The position numbers and the translations under genes were made by a program. The notes under the pieces were generated by a model. That model searched no databases. It was not told the origin of the DNA and saw only the letters and a list, made by a program, of their open reading frames with translations. This document shows positions 29,081-39,219 of a DNA stretch of 64,000 nt, piece by piece; the stretch's first letter is position 1, and each line of letters begins with the position of its first letter. This DNA comes from Tolypothrix sp. PCC 7910 (GTDB taxonomy: Bacteria; Cyanobacteriota; Cyanobacteriia; Cyanobacteriales; Nostocaceae): the NCBI RefSeq assembly GCF_011769525.1, contig NZ_CP050440.1, positions 2,419,501 through 2,483,500 of the forward strand, given 5' to 3'.

Positions 29081-29552
29081 AAGCTAAAAATCTCTGTCTT
29101 TTTTAGATGAATTTTTCAAAGATGGGCATCTAGTAATTGATAAATTTTATACTAATTTATTTTTCGTATAATCAATAATGCTGAATTAATTACTGATGTA
29201 TATATTTACAAAGCCTGTTCGCTAATGTAGTGTTGTTGGCTCAAGCCAGAAAAAATCTTAAATTAAGGTGGAAATTGATAATACACATGAATTGGAATTT
29301 TAAACAACTGTCTAATAGTGAGTCATCTATTTAGCTATTAAAATAAAGCTTGAGTCATTAATTAATACTAAGTATGGTCATATCTACAGAAAGAGCATTC
29401 GCCAACAGAGATAAAGTTAAATTTCTTAAAAGCACAAAGAGACAGCTACTACTGAAAGTGCTAGCACAAATCAAATTTGCATATTAATATCTGTCTGTCT
29501 GTCATGTTTGCTGTGCCTTGTTTAGCTTGCTTATTTTCTCTATATTTATATA

Positions 29553-30140
29553 ATGTTTGCCGCTTCCAATCAATTATTATGGTCTATGATTGGCTTACTC
29601 CTCACAATGGGTAGTACCTTCCTTGAAGTCTATGGTATTAGCTTCCCCTGGATTTGGAGTCAGCATAGAATTCAAACTTTTTCTTTGGGTGTCAGCTATC
29701 AAATTGGTGCGGTGCTACTAGTAGGTTGTTTAGGAGGAAAAAATGCTGGGGCACTATCCCAAATTGCTTATTTAGTTATGGGTTTAACCTTACTACCAGT
29801 TTTTTCTGAAGGTGGCGGTATAGGTTATGTTAAATTAGCTCACTTTGGTTATCTACTAGGTTTTATTCCTGGCGCTTGGATTTGTGGTTTTTTAGCCTTT
29901 AAAGCCAGACCTAAATTAGAAACCTTAGCTTTTAGTTGTCTTTGTGGCTTGTTATCTGTCCACATCTGCGGTATTAGTTATTTGATGATCTGCTATTTTT
30001 TTCAGTGGCAGGACACAGACAATTTGACACTAATGCAAGCAATTCTGAGATATTCGTGGTCAGTCTTGCCAGGGCAATTTACTGTAGTCTGTGCTGTCAC
30101 GGTAATAGCATATATATTACGTCATTTAATGTTTTATTAA
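29553..30140 (+). CDS. bioY: BioY-family biotin transporter substrate-binding membrane protein
   Basis: A 195-residue membrane protein with about six helices. BioY-family features include the glycine-rich A-Y-L-V-M-G-L-T-L-L-P-V-F loop and the G-Y-L-L-G-F-I-P-G-A-W segment that carries the biotin-binding region of the ECF S-component. The energising ATPase and T-component genes are not nearby, so it must use shared subunits or act alone. It is 110 bases upstream of lspA, an order I recall from Nostoc genomes. Confidence 0.85.
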   Translation: MFAASNQLLWSMIGLLLTMGSTFLEVYGISFPWIWSQHRIQTFSLGVSYQIGAVLLVGCLGGKNAGALSQIAYLVMGLTLLPVFSEGGGIGYVKLAHFGYLLGFIPGAWICGFLAFKARPKLETLAFSCLCGLLSVHICGISYLMICYFFQWQDTDNLTLMQAILRYSWSVLPGQFTVVCAVTVIAYILRHLMFY

Positions 30141-30250
30141 TTATCAAGAAAATCAAATATGGTGGTTAGCTAATAAACATGAAAAATTTAATGTTTTCTT
30201 TTTATTGCTAATTTCTATCTCCTAATCTCTAGCCCCTAGTTCCTAATTTC

Positions 30251-30727
30251 ATGCGTTTACAAAATCACCTGTTCTGGATTGCTGCTCTCATAGCTTTTTT
30301 TATAGACCAACTGACAAAATATTGGGTGGTACAAACCTTTAAATTGGGACAAACACTACCACTATTACCAGATATATTTCACTTCACATATGTTACTAAC
30401 ACTGGTGCAGCTTTTAGTCTTTTAAGTGGCAAAGTAGAGTGGTTGCGCTGGCTATCTTTGGCAGTAAGTTTGGTTTTAATTGGAGTCGCAGTCTTTGGGC
30501 CATTGTTAAACTTTTGGGATCAGCTTGGCTATGGGTTGATTTTGGGTGGAGCGATGGGTAACGGTATCGATCGGTTTATTTTAGGTTATGTAGTGGATTT
30601 TCTCGATTTTCGACTGATTAATTTTGCTGTATTTAATATGGCAGATTCATTTATAAGTATTGGTATTGTTTGTTTGCTAATTGCTTCCTGGCAAAAAACA
30701 CCAACTTCAAATAACAGGCCAAGGTAA
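30251..30727 (+). CDS. lspA: Lipoprotein signal peptidase (signal peptidase II)
   Basis: A 158-residue inner-membrane aspartyl protease with four helices that removes signal peptides from prolipoproteins. The family boxes are intact: D-Q-L-T-K near the first helix, N-T-G-A-A-F-S, G-N-G-I-D-R with the first catalytic Asp, and F-N-M-A-D-S with the second. Length is standard. PstS, encoded about 1.5 kb away, carries a lipobox and would be one of its substrates. Confidence 0.96.
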   Translation: MRLQNHLFWIAALIAFFIDQLTKYWVVQTFKLGQTLPLLPDIFHFTYVTNTGAAFSLLSGKVEWLRWLSLAVSLVLIGVAVFGPLLNFWDQLGYGLILGGAMGNGIDRFILGYVVDFLDFRLINFAVFNMADSFISIGIVCLLIASWQKTPTSNNRPR

Positions 30728-30957
30728 TTAAAGCTGATCGGCGTAACTAAAGATAAGCTGGGCGAACTGCCACGTTTCCTTACTCGTTAAGTGTTTGTGA
30801 TTTCTCTCTTGCTTCTTGTAGCTTGAAAGCGCTGAGTAAAAATCTCAGTCTCACGTTCATGCAAAGCTTGTGAAACTTTATTTCATCGTAATTGCTTCTT
30901 CATCTCCCTCTATAGTAATGTCTACAAAATCACTTTTGTTGACTACGTAATTAGAAA

Positions 30958-30983
30958 AGCCTGGAAGTTAATTCTCCCAGGCT
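30958..30983 (-). terminator. Terminator of the Pro/Thr-rich protein gene
   Basis: A 7-bp GC-rich stem AGCCTGG/CCAGGCT is followed on the minus strand by TTTTCTAAT, about 100 bases past the stop at 31082. The rest of 30728-31081 shows no gene. Confidence 0.55.
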
Positions 30984-31081
30984 CTTATTAGCTCAATTTT
31001 TTACAGATATCGTTAAAATTGCAACATCCAACAATCTAAATCAGTTTTTAATTACCATAAGCGTGAGCTTTGGGTAAATCA

Positions 31082-31756
31082 CTATTTGGAAGGCTGGGAT
31101 GGTGAAGTAGTACTGGGTTCGGTAGTACTGCTTGGGTTGCTAGAAGAATCTGGAGTAGTCGTACTACCTGGCGCTACTGGAGCTACACTACCAGGAGTAC
31201 CAGATTCAGGAATAGTAGTGCTACCTGGTGCGGGAGTCATTTTGTTGGTACTACCAGAATCTGGAGTAGTCGTGCTACCTGGTGCTGCTGGAGTAATCTT
31301 ACTGGGGCTACCAGACTCAGGGGTAGACTCAGGGGTAGTTGTGCTGCCTGGTGCGGGAGTAGTGGTGTCTGAAGGGGCAGTCCCTGGTGTTGTATTGCTA
31401 CCGGAATTAGACCCAGGGATGGTGGTACTGCCTGGTGTCATGGTGTCAGGTTTAGTAGAGTCTGGTGTAACAGTGGTTCCTGGTGTTGTTGTATTCTCAG
31501 GAGTGGGGCTGGTTGTAGTACCAGTGCTAGGAGTACCAGTGTTAACTGCTGCGCCACCAGGACAACGGGAATTAAGCGGAAAATATTCACACAGAATCTT
31601 CATGCCTTCTGGTGACATTTTGATTTCCGTTGGTGCACTTGTGGATGAGCTATCAGCTTGGGCAATGGAGGATTTACTAGACTGTGCGGCAGCAACATTA
31701 GCAGTAAAAGCCAATGTTAGAGCTGTACCAATCAGGCTCAGAGATTTTCCCTTCAT
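31082..31756 (-). CDS. Secreted Pro/Thr/Ser-rich repeat protein
   Basis: A 224-residue protein with a signal peptide (cleavage near A-A-A-Q), a short globular-looking piece with M-S-P-E-G-M-K-I-L-C-E-Y-F-P-L-N-S-R-C-P-G-G (two Cys), and a tail of about 150 residues built from P-G-S-T-T-T-P-E/D-S units. The tail should be extended and flexible, as in cell-wall spacers. The short Cys segment looks conserved and may be the functional part. The complementary strand is also open for its whole length because of the repeats, but only this strand has a signal peptide. Function unknown. Confidence 0.75.
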   Translation of the reverse strand: MKGKSLSLIGTALTLAFTANVAAAQSSKSSIAQADSSSTSAPTEIKMSPEGMKILCEYFPLNSRCPGGAAVNTGTPSTGTTTSPTPENTTTPGTTVTPDSTKPDTMTPGSTTIPGSNSGSNTTPGTAPSDTTTPAPGSTTTPESTPESGSPSKITPAAPGSTTTPDSGSTNKMTPAPGSTTIPESGTPGSVAPVAPGSTTTPDSSSNPSSTTEPSTTSPSQPSK

Positions 31757-32190
31757 TCTGAATTAACCTCAACGGAACACTCGGCCCATTAAAACAAACA
31801 AAGTTAATTATAAAATCTGTCTAAATAGGGATGTACATTTTGGCTGTAGCGTGTTGTTGATATGTTGAAGCGGTAAAATTTACATCGATTATTTTTTGAT
31901 TATCAGTTGCTAAGATGACAAAAGTCAATTGATCGCTATAGCCTATGAGTCACATTAACAATAGATGTAATCAGCATTATAGAAGCATCATAAAAATTAT
32001 TGAATATGTAAATAAGCGTTCACGCTTAATATGGTAAATACGCTTAATATAGATTGCGTAAGTGTAATATCTAATCTGAAAAAATCCGTATAGTCAATTT
32101 CTACTTTGGGTTGTGAGTAAAATAGTGTAAGACAACCATTAAGATTGTAATTTGCCGATTCTTTATTAATAGCCGTGCTGTAAGTAGCCG
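31757..32190. other. Divergent promoter region
   Basis: A 434-bp AT-rich stretch between the minus-strand secreted protein gene and the plus-strand FHA-PBP gene. It must hold both promoters. It contains repeated CGCTTAATAT-type words near 32022-32050. No gene is seen. Confidence 0.5.
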
Positions 32191-34461
32191 ATGAGTTCCC
32201 CCCAACCTCCCCAAAAGCCACAAACTATACTTGGTCAACTGACACAAGCAGTACATACAATTCAAGCTAGGGTGGATTTTTCCAAACTAGCGCTCAAACC
32301 TAATGCTAAAGTACCGGAACTCTTGGTGCAGGATGCGGGGTCAGATAAGGCAGAAGTGTATCCGTTGTTGGGCGATCGCTATGTTTTAGGTCGTAGTTCT
32401 AAATCCTGCGATATAGTGATCCGTAACCCGGTAGTTAGCCAAATTCACCTATCATTATCACGGGATTCTACGCAGCGCACTCCCGTTTTTGTGATTAAAG
32501 ACGAGAATTCCACCAATGGTATTTACCGTGGTAAGCGACGCATTAGTTCTTTAGAATTACGTCACGGTGATATTTTTACCTTAGGCCCGCCAGAACTAGC
32601 CGCTTCTGTGCGTCTGCAATATATCGATCCACCAGCCTGGTATGTGAAAGCAGCAACTTGGACTGCTTATGGTGTTGGTGGTGTGAGTGCTTTAGTGGCT
32701 TTAGCAATTGGCGTAGAATGGCTGAAATTTTCGGTGAGGCCTTTACCTACAGCTACCCGTGCGCCAGTGATTGTGTACGCCCGTGATGGTGCTACACCCC
32801 TGCGTGAACCAAGAACTACATCTCACGTAGACATGAAGCGGTTAGAGGATTTTGGCCCGTATTTGCCAAAAGCTGTGATTGCCTCAGAAGATAGTCGTTA
32901 TTACTGGCACGTTGGGGTTGATCCATTGGGGATTTTGCGTGCTGTGTTGATTAACAGTCGCAGTGGTGATGTGCAGCAAGGTGCCAGTACTGTTACCCAA
33001 CAAGTTGCCCGTAGTTTATTCCGCGATTATGTCGGTAGGCAAGATTCCCTCGGACGAAAATTACGGGAAGCAGTGGTTGCTCTCAAATTAGAGACATTCT
33101 ACAGCAAAGATGAAATCTTGCTGACGTATTTGAATCGAGTATTTTTAGGTGGGGATACCTCTGGTTTTGAGGATGCTGCTAAGTATTACTTTGAGAAGTC
33201 AGCTAAAGACTTAACTTTGGCAGAAGCCGCAACATTGGTAGGAATTTTACCTGGCCCTAACGCTTTTGATTTTTGTGGCGATGGACAAAATAAGCTGCAA
33301 GCCGCTGAATACCGCAATCGTGTGATTAAGCGGATGGTGGAAATGGGCCAAATTAAAGTTGAGGATGCTAACCGCGCCAGACGTTCCACTGTGCAAGTTA
33401 GCCCTAAAGTCTGCGAACAGCAAGCTAAAACGCTCAGTCCTTACTTTTACAGCTATGTCTTTCAAGAGTTAGAGCAAATTCTGGGGGAGGGAGCAGCAAA
33501 AGAGGGTAATTATATTATTGAAACCCAGCTAGAGCTGGGAATACAAGCGCAAGCAGAAGCATCCTTACGCAATTCAGTCAACAATTCAGGTGCAAGTTTT
33601 GATTTTTCCCAAGGGGCAATGGTGACCTTGGATTCCAGCACTGGTGGTATTTTGGCAATGGTAGGAGGCACAGATTACAAAAAAAGTCAATTTAATCGTG
33701 CAGTTCAAGCTAAAAGACAACCAGGTTCCACCTTTAAAATTTTTGCTTACACCGCAGCGATTCAGCAAGGAATTTCACCATATAAAAGCTACTCCTGCGC
33801 GCCTTTAACTTGGCAAGGCTTTACTTATAAACCTTGCCGTGCTGGTGCTGATACTAGTTTAGATATAGCCACAGGTTTGGCTCTTTCAGAAAATCCCATT
33901 GCTTTGCGGGTGGCACGGGAAATTGGCTTAGATAAAGTCGTAGCTATGGCTCAACGTTTAGGGGTAAAGTCACCACTCGATCCAGTTCCCGGTTTAGTAT
34001 TGGGTCAAAGCGTCGTTGATGTCTTGGAAATGACTGGTGCTTTTGGTGCAATTGGAAATCGGGGGGTGTGGAATCGTCCCCATGCCATTAGTAGAATTTT
34101 AGACAGTAGCGATTGCCGCGATCGCAAAGATTTAAAAACTTGTCGAGTAATTTACTCCTTCGACCAAGACCCCGATGCCAATAGACGAGTACTATCTAAT
34201 GAGGTAGCCGATCAAATGACAACTTTAATGCGCGGAGTAGTTACTAGAGGTACAGGTAGAAGTGCGGCTTTGGGATTAGGAGAAGCTGGTAAAACAGGTA
34301 CAACTAACGACAACGTTGACTTATGGTTTATCGGTTTTATCCCTAGCCGTCGCTTAGTGACTGGTATTTGGCTAGGAAACGACAACAATTCCCCCACATC
34401 TGGTAGTAGCGCTCAAGCAGCCCAGCTGTGGGGAAATTATATGGGACGAATTGTGAAGTAA
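32191..34461 (+). CDS. Class A penicillin-binding protein with N-terminal FHA domain
   Basis: A 756-residue bifunctional peptidoglycan synthase with an added sensor domain. Residues about 35-150 form an FHA domain (G-R-S-S-K-S-C-D-I-V-I, V-S-x-I-H, N-S-T-N-G). A transmembrane helix follows at about 155-175. The GT51 glycosyltransferase has E233-D-S-x-Y-Y-x-H-x-G. The transpeptidase has S513-T-F-K, S566-E-N and K701-T-G-T. All catalytic residues are intact. FHA domains bind phosphothreonine, so the cytosolic part may link wall synthesis to Ser/Thr kinase signalling. The FHA fusion is known among cyanobacterial PBP1 proteins. Confidence 0.93.
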   Translation: MSSPQPPQKPQTILGQLTQAVHTIQARVDFSKLALKPNAKVPELLVQDAGSDKAEVYPLLGDRYVLGRSSKSCDIVIRNPVVSQIHLSLSRDSTQRTPVFVIKDENSTNGIYRGKRRISSLELRHGDIFTLGPPELAASVRLQYIDPPAWYVKAATWTAYGVGGVSALVALAIGVEWLKFSVRPLPTATRAPVIVYARDGATPLREPRTTSHVDMKRLEDFGPYLPKAVIASEDSRYYWHVGVDPLGILRAVLINSRSGDVQQGASTVTQQVARSLFRDYVGRQDSLGRKLREAVVALKLETFYSKDEILLTYLNRVFLGGDTSGFEDAAKYYFEKSAKDLTLAEAATLVGILPGPNAFDFCGDGQNKLQAAEYRNRVIKRMVEMGQIKVEDANRARRSTVQVSPKVCEQQAKTLSPYFYSYVFQELEQILGEGAAKEGNYIIETQLELGIQAQAEASLRNSVNNSGASFDFSQGAMVTLDSSTGGILAMVGGTDYKKSQFNRAVQAKRQPGSTFKIFAYTAAIQQGISPYKSYSCAPLTWQGFTYKPCRAGADTSLDIATGLALSENPIALRVAREIGLDKVVAMAQRLGVKSPLDPVPGLVLGQSVVDVLEMTGAFGAIGNRGVWNRPHAISRILDSSDCRDRKDLKTCRVIYSFDQDPDANRRVLSNEVADQMTTLMRGVVTRGTGRSAALGLGEAGKTGTTNDNVDLWFIGFIPSRRLVTGIWLGNDNNSPTSGSSAQAAQLWGNYMGRIVK

Positions 34462-34531
34462 ATAGGCGTTTGGGGTTTGGGGTTTGTCATTTCTCCTCAT
34501 TCCCCTTGTTCTAACCAACCCAGGTGTAACA

Positions 34532-36061
34532 TTAATATCCACGCCAAGGAGCAATTTCTAATTTGCCACTTGGCTGAAAAATGAGTTGGAAATGGGCTAG
34601 AGGTTCTTTGCTATTGGGTGCAACTAAATTTGAACCTTGAGCCTGTTGCAACAACTGGGGAAGTGGAGTTTCCCGAGCATAATCATAGGCGACTTGATTG
34701 AGTGGCTCATAGTCTGCGATCGCACCATCTTTGTTGACCGCCACCCGATACTTCAAATATCTCTCAAAGGTAGGCGTACCTCCCCAGTTTTGGCGCACTG
34801 TACTATATAGCTTTTGGCTTAAATCATTAACTGTCTTGGCATCAGTGATTTTGCTACCCACAACTTCTGGTGTTTTAGCATATCCACGCCAAGGGCTAAC
34901 TTCCAGTACTCCTGTTTTTGTCAAAACGACTCTGTATTGAGCAATTGGTTCGTTCTGAATAGCGCCTCGGGTGGCAGGATTATAAAGGAGATTGGGTAGA
35001 GGAGTTTTCTGTATTTCCTCATTTGCCTTTTGATTTACGGCTTTATAGCCAATAATTGCACCGTCTGCTGCTACACCTACACGATAAACTACATCCTCTG
35101 ATAGTTCAGAACGATTAGTCCAAGCCGGATTAATTTGGTTATACAATTGACGGTTCAATGCCCGTAGTTTTGATGGGTCGGTAATTTCCGGTACGGTAGT
35201 TAAAAGTTTTTCTAAATCTTTAACTTCAGGTGTTGTTGTAGGAGTAGGCGTTGGTGTTACCGCTGCTATTGGTGTGGGTGTAATTTCCGATGAGGGTGTT
35301 GGTGTTACCGCCGCTATTGGTGTGGATGTTGCACTAGGGGAAGTTGTAGGCGTAACAGCTGCTGCGGGTGTGGCAGTTTCAGCAGCCGCAGGTGTAGCGC
35401 TGGGTGTAACGTTAGGTGTTGTGGAGCTAGTTGGATTTTGTGTGTTTGACTCTGGTGTACGTAATTGGGGAGATGGAATTAAGCTTAAAGCTAGTGCTGC
35501 TACTGCTAAACTCGAAACACCTATACTAGCAGGTACTGCTTGCTTCAGTACAGCTTGATTGCCAACACTATTTCGTCTAGTAACCGGTTGTAATTCCAGA
35601 GATAACTCTGGTAAAGTTTGCGTGTCAGCAAAAAACTGATCAACCGCTTCTACTAAATCAAATAGCTGTACTGTATTTAAATCAATTTGAACCGGTTCTT
35701 TATGATTGCTAGGGTTAGCATTAAAACCTTGAGCTTCCTCCTCTGAATGGACAATTAACCTGTGTCTGTTAATGTCTATTTTCTGTAACTCAACTAACTC
35801 TGAATCTTGATTATGAGCTTGGGGATTTGGCACATTACTCAAAAATTCCTGAGCATAACCACTAACCGCCCTCACCAAACTCTCAAAAAATTCTCGTCCA
35901 CCTACTAAAGGCTGATTATAACTAGATAAATAGCATTCTGCATTTACCAATATTGATAATTCTGGGCGCATTTCTTGAAAATGTGCAGCCCGGCTCGCAT
36001 CGCTTAAACCTTCTAGAAGCAACGTGCAATTAGGTAGACTATACTTACGTTGAATATTCAT
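34532..36061 (-). CDS. DUF4335-domain protein with Pro/Thr linker
   Basis: A 509-residue protein. The N-terminal part (about 1-175) matches the cyanobacterial DUF4335 pattern (R-K-Y-S-L-P-N-C-T-L-L-L-E-G-L). A membrane-spanning segment (about 183-200) follows, then a long T-P-x-A-A-V-T-P-T-P linker (about 205-285) and two related C-terminal repeats of about 100 residues, each ending L-E-V/I-x-P-W-R-G-Y. It looks anchored, with the repeats outside the cytosol. Its start overlaps the stop of the DUF3038 gene by four bases, so they are translated together. No function is known. Confidence 0.8.
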   Translation of the reverse strand: MNIQRKYSLPNCTLLLEGLSDASRAAHFQEMRPELSILVNAECYLSSYNQPLVGGREFFESLVRAVSGYAQEFLSNVPNPQAHNQDSELVELQKIDINRHRLIVHSEEEAQGFNANPSNHKEPVQIDLNTVQLFDLVEAVDQFFADTQTLPELSLELQPVTRRNSVGNQAVLKQAVPASIGVSSLAVAALALSLIPSPQLRTPESNTQNPTSSTTPNVTPSATPAAAETATPAAAVTPTTSPSATSTPIAAVTPTPSSEITPTPIAAVTPTPTPTTTPEVKDLEKLLTTVPEITDPSKLRALNRQLYNQINPAWTNRSELSEDVVYRVGVAADGAIIGYKAVNQKANEEIQKTPLPNLLYNPATRGAIQNEPIAQYRVVLTKTGVLEVSPWRGYAKTPEVVGSKITDAKTVNDLSQKLYSTVRQNWGGTPTFERYLKYRVAVNKDGAIADYEPLNQVAYDYARETPLPQLLQQAQGSNLVAPNSKEPLAHFQLIFQPSGKLEIAPWRGY

Positions 36062-36684
36062 TCTACTTCCCCATCAAAAAGACTGATCCAGAACCGCTGC
36101 ATTCCAGCTGTGCCAGTACAGAAGAGTAGTTGTCCTAATAAATTTATAGCTAGCTCATCTAATTTTTCATCTGAAGTTAATGCTAACGAGCCAGATCTGC
36201 GAGAACTCATCCTACTCTTAAAATGCGTTCTAAACCGCTCTAAATAATTAGATAGCCGTAAGTTTTGTTCCAGTGGTAGTTGCTTTTCATTCATTTGTTG
36301 ATAAATCATCAATAACTGGCGAATAACCACTGTCAAACGTCTAGCTATATAGCAAGCAATTACTACCAGAGCTTTTGCTTCCATAATACTTAAGGGGCGA
36401 CGCATATGCGCTCTTCGTAGTGGATTAGAGCTACGCATTCGCCACAAATTTACCCTATCTTTAATAATGCCTTTTAATTCCAACTCATCTGCAAAAGCCA
36501 AAATAGCTTCCGAACCACCCAGTTCTAAAGCTTCAATTGCCAGTAAAATTAAATCGATTTGTACCCGAGTTCTTCGGGGACATAGTTGCCCCTCTGTCGC
36601 CGGATCGGGTAAGGTATCCAGAATCATAGGCAATGACGAGGGAGTAGGACTGTTAAACGGCGTTAAACTAGCGGAGACATTCAT
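36058..36684 (-). CDS. DUF3038-domain protein
   Basis: A 208-residue largely helical cytosolic protein of the cyanobacteria-specific DUF3038 family (P-R-R-T-R-V-Q-I-D-L-I-L-L-A-I-E-A-L-E-L-G-G-S-E). It precedes the DUF4335 gene with an ATGA stop/start overlap. That tight coupling suggests the two proteins act together. No catalytic motif is visible and no function is known. Confidence 0.82.
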   Translation of the reverse strand: MNVSASLTPFNSPTPSSLPMILDTLPDPATEGQLCPRRTRVQIDLILLAIEALELGGSEAILAFADELELKGIIKDRVNLWRMRSSNPLRRAHMRRPLSIMEAKALVVIACYIARRLTVVIRQLLMIYQQMNEKQLPLEQNLRLSNYLERFRTHFKSRMSSRRSGSLALTSDEKLDELAINLLGQLLFCTGTAGMQRFWISLFDGEVE

Positions 36685-37145
36685 TCTATAGATACCTTGT
36701 GCGCTTCCGACAGACTAGGTAAAACTAATTTAAGATAAATAGCCATACAAAAACATAAGGCTTGTAGCAGTCGTAGTAATGCTTGATATATACATTACTT
36801 ACTTCTTGAACTCCAAGGTTTCCGTATACTTAAATTTATGTTTTTAACATATAAGTGTATCAACTTCACTTGGTAGTGCAATTCCATCCTTAGCTTGAGT
36901 TAGATTCAAGTTATCGTCAATGGATCGCCAAGCTTGAGCTTCGATCCCCAGCGTATGACATTATAGTGTACGATTTGTCAGGTATCTGGAATTGGGGGCT
37001 GGGGACTGGGGACGAGGGATTAGGAACTACAAAAAGCAGGGGATCTCAGCACTAAATAGTCAAGAAATAAATCAACAATGCCCTATGCCCCATACCCTAT
37101 GCCCCATGCCCTATGTCCAATTATTAATCCCTAAGAGCGATTTTT
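36685..37145. repeat. Intergenic region with short tandem repeats before apt
   Basis: The promoter region of apt and the divergent DUF3038 gene. GGGGGCT/GGGGACT heptamers occur at about 36988-37015 and alternating CCCTATGCCCCAT units at about 37079-37115. No gene is seen. Confidence 0.65.
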
Positions 37146-37664
37146 ATGGATTTGAAGTCTCTAATTCGTGAAATACCGGATTTTCCTAAACCTGGAATTG
37201 TATTTCGAGATATTACTACGCTGCTACGCGATCCTGAAGGATTACGCTATACTATTGACTTCTTTGCACAACAGTGCCTAAACAATGGATTGAATGCGGA
37301 TTATGTTGTGGGGATGGAGTCACGGGGTTTTATTTTTGGCTCTCCTTTAGCTTATAAGTTAGGAGCTGGTTTTATTCCCGCCCGTAAAAAGGGGAAGTTA
37401 CCAGCCGCAGTTCACTCCGTTGAATATGATTTGGAGTACGGCACAGATTCGTTGGAAGTGCATCAAGATGCATTACCTCCAGGTAGCCGAGTTTTGATTG
37501 TGGACGATTTAATTGCCACAGGTGGAACTGCGAGTGCAACAGCAAAATTAGTCGAGAAGATTGGCTGCGAATTATTAGGCTTTGGGTTTATTATCGAGCT
37601 AAGAGATTTACAAGGACGTAAATATCTGCCAGATGTGCCGATTATCTCCTTGATTGAATATTAG
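37146..37664 (+). CDS. apt: Adenine phosphoribosyltransferase
   Basis: A 172-residue purine-salvage enzyme that makes AMP from adenine and PRPP. The PRPP-binding loop [14 protein letters not shown] is intact, as are the N-terminal [15 protein letters not shown] and the flexible-loop [10 protein letters not shown] signatures of APRT. Length is standard. It lies 97 bases upstream of an ABC permease gene with no evident functional link. Confidence 0.96.
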   Translation: MDLKSLIREIPDFPKPGIVFRDITTLLRDPEGLRYTIDFFAQQCLNNGLNADYVVGMESRGFIFGSPLAYKLGAGFIPARKKGKLPAAVHSVEYDLEYGTDSLEVHQDALPPGSRVLIVDDLIATGGTASATAKLVEKIGCELLGFGFIIELRDLQGRKYLPDVPIISLIEY

Positions 37665-37761
37665 TCAAGAGTCAAAAGTCTAAATTATCAAAATTACAGC
37701 TTCTTGACTCTTGAACACCACTTGTTCTAATTGGGTTTTACCCAATACCTTTGACTAACAT

Positions 37762-38811
37762 ATGACATCTTCTACAAAAATTTCTCTGGAGACAAGTCGA
37801 GACTGGCTAATTAGGCTAGTCACGAGTGAGACTTTTATTTATGTAATGAAAAGGCTATTACAGGCGCTACTGACTTTGTTTTTGGCCTCTGCATTGTCAT
37901 TTTTCATTATTCAACTGGCTCCAGGGGATTATGTAGATACATTACGGCAAAACCCTAAAATTTCCCCGGAAAGAATAGAGGAAATCAAGCGCCAGTTTGG
38001 TTTGGATAAGTCCTGGCCGGAGCAATTTGGGTTTTGGCTGTGGCGCATCTTTAGTAAAGGTGATTTTGGCACAAGTTTTGTGTACCAGCGCTCGGTAGCG
38101 TCGCTGTTAGGAGAACGCATACAGGCAACGTTACTATTAGCGATCGCTTCTTTAATTGTGACATGGGCGATCGCTATTCCTTTAGGAATCGTTGCTGCAG
38201 TGAAGCAAAATAAGCTGGTTGACCGGGTTTTACAGGTAATTAGCTATGCTGGGCAAGGATTTCCCAGTTTTATCACTGCCCTCTTCTTGCTGATCGTAGC
38301 CCAAGTCACCTCACCTATTTTTCCTGTGGGTGATATGACTAGCATCAATCACTGGGAATTGAATTGGTTTGGCAGGGTTCTCGATATTGGTTGGCACATG
38401 ATTTTACCAACGATCGCACTATCAATTACCAGTTTTGCTGGTTTGCAACGCATCACTCGCGGCGAATTATTGGATGTTCTGCGTCAAGATTATATTCAAA
38501 CAGCACGCGCCAAAGGATTACCAGAAAACCGAGTAATTTACGTTCATGCGCTGCGTAATGCCATCAACCCTTTAATTACCTTATTGGGTTTTGAGTTAGC
38601 TGGCTTATTAAACGGTGCATTTATTGCCGAACAGTTCTTTAACTGGCCCGGTTTAGGAAGATTGGCTTTACAGGCTTTACAAGCTCAAGACTTGTATTTA
38701 TTAATGGCAAGCTTAGTCATGGGCGCAGTACTGTTAATTATCGGTAATTTAGCTGCTGATTTGCTACTTAAAGCTGCTGATCCACGCATTCGCCTAGAAA
38801 ATTTAAATTAG
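37762..38811 (+). CDS. Dipeptide/oligopeptide-type ABC transporter permease (DppB-like)
   Basis: A 349-residue permease with about six helices and the DppB/OppB architecture: N-terminal helix, L-A-P-G-D loop, then E-L-L-D-V-L-R-Q-D-Y-I-Q-T-A-R-A-K-G-L as the ATPase-coupling EAA loop and H-A-L-R-N-A after it. Partner permease, ATPase and binding-protein genes are absent nearby, as is usual for scattered cyanobacterial peptide or nickel-type transporters. The substrate cannot be read from the permease alone. Confidence 0.88.
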   Translation: MTSSTKISLETSRDWLIRLVTSETFIYVMKRLLQALLTLFLASALSFFIIQLAPGDYVDTLRQNPKISPERIEEIKRQFGLDKSWPEQFGFWLWRIFSKGDFGTSFVYQRSVASLLGERIQATLLLAIASLIVTWAIAIPLGIVAAVKQNKLVDRVLQVISYAGQGFPSFITALFLLIVAQVTSPIFPVGDMTSINHWELNWFGRVLDIGWHMILPTIALSITSFAGLQRITRGELLDVLRQDYIQTARAKGLPENRVIYVHALRNAINPLITLLGFELAGLLNGAFIAEQFFNWPGLGRLALQALQAQDLYLLMASLVMGAVLLIIGNLAADLLLKAADPRIRLENLN

Positions 38812-38937
38812 GCATTTGGTAATTGGTAATTGGTAATTGGTCATTGGTCATTGGTCATTGGTAAAAGGATTTCTCCTCTGCTTCCTTGTCCCCTTTGTCC
38901 TCCTTGTCTCCCTTGTCCCCCCTTCCCTTCCGTCTCC
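38812..38937. repeat. Short tandem repeat spacer (TGGTAAT/TGGTCAT and pyrimidine runs)
   Basis: Seven-base units TGGTAAT (three) and TGGTCAT (three) are followed by pyrimidine-rich CCTTGTCCC units that end directly at the ATG of the next gene. No ribosome-binding site remains in front of that ATG. Confidence 0.8.
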
Positions 38938-39219
38938 ATGCTTTCCGAAGTTTATTATTTGGTACGTTCTAAATCTGATGGTCGTTATTTAACGGCTCGT
39001 CCCAATGCTGAAGCATCGGGTTATCTGTTGTTATTTAAAGAAAACTTTGATGCTCTTAGCTATCTCAATACCCACGCCGCAGAGGTAGCAAATCGCTTTT
39101 CTGTAGAATCTATTCCCGGTACACAGATAAATAGTTTACTCAAGCGTTGGGGTTTTAACGGTATTGGTATTGTGACTGATCCTTTGTTACCCAAAGTTGA
39201 GTTTTTACAGCCAGGTTAA
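38938..39219 (+). CDS. Conserved small cyanobacterial protein, function unknown
   Basis: A 93-residue soluble protein beginning M-L-S-E-V-Y-Y-L-V-R-S and ending F-L-Q-P-G. The upstream frame through the repeats would add 36 residues of Cys/Pro-rich junk, so the ATG at 38938 is preferred. No motif or domain is recognised. It follows a peptide-permease gene on the same strand. Confidence 0.6.
   Translation: MLSEVYYLVRSKSDGRYLTARPNAEASGYLLLFKENFDALSYLNTHAAEVANRFSVESIPGTQINSLLKRWGFNGIGIVTDPLLPKVEFLQPG

Noticed and set aside
31086-31766. Long open frame opposite the Pro/Thr-rich protein
   Set aside because: It is the complement of a repetitive coding sequence; it has no signal peptide or recognisable domain, while the minus-strand reading does.
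35274-35558. Plus-strand Gly/Val/Ala-rich frame
   Set aside because: It is the complement of the Pro/Thr linker of the DUF4335 protein.
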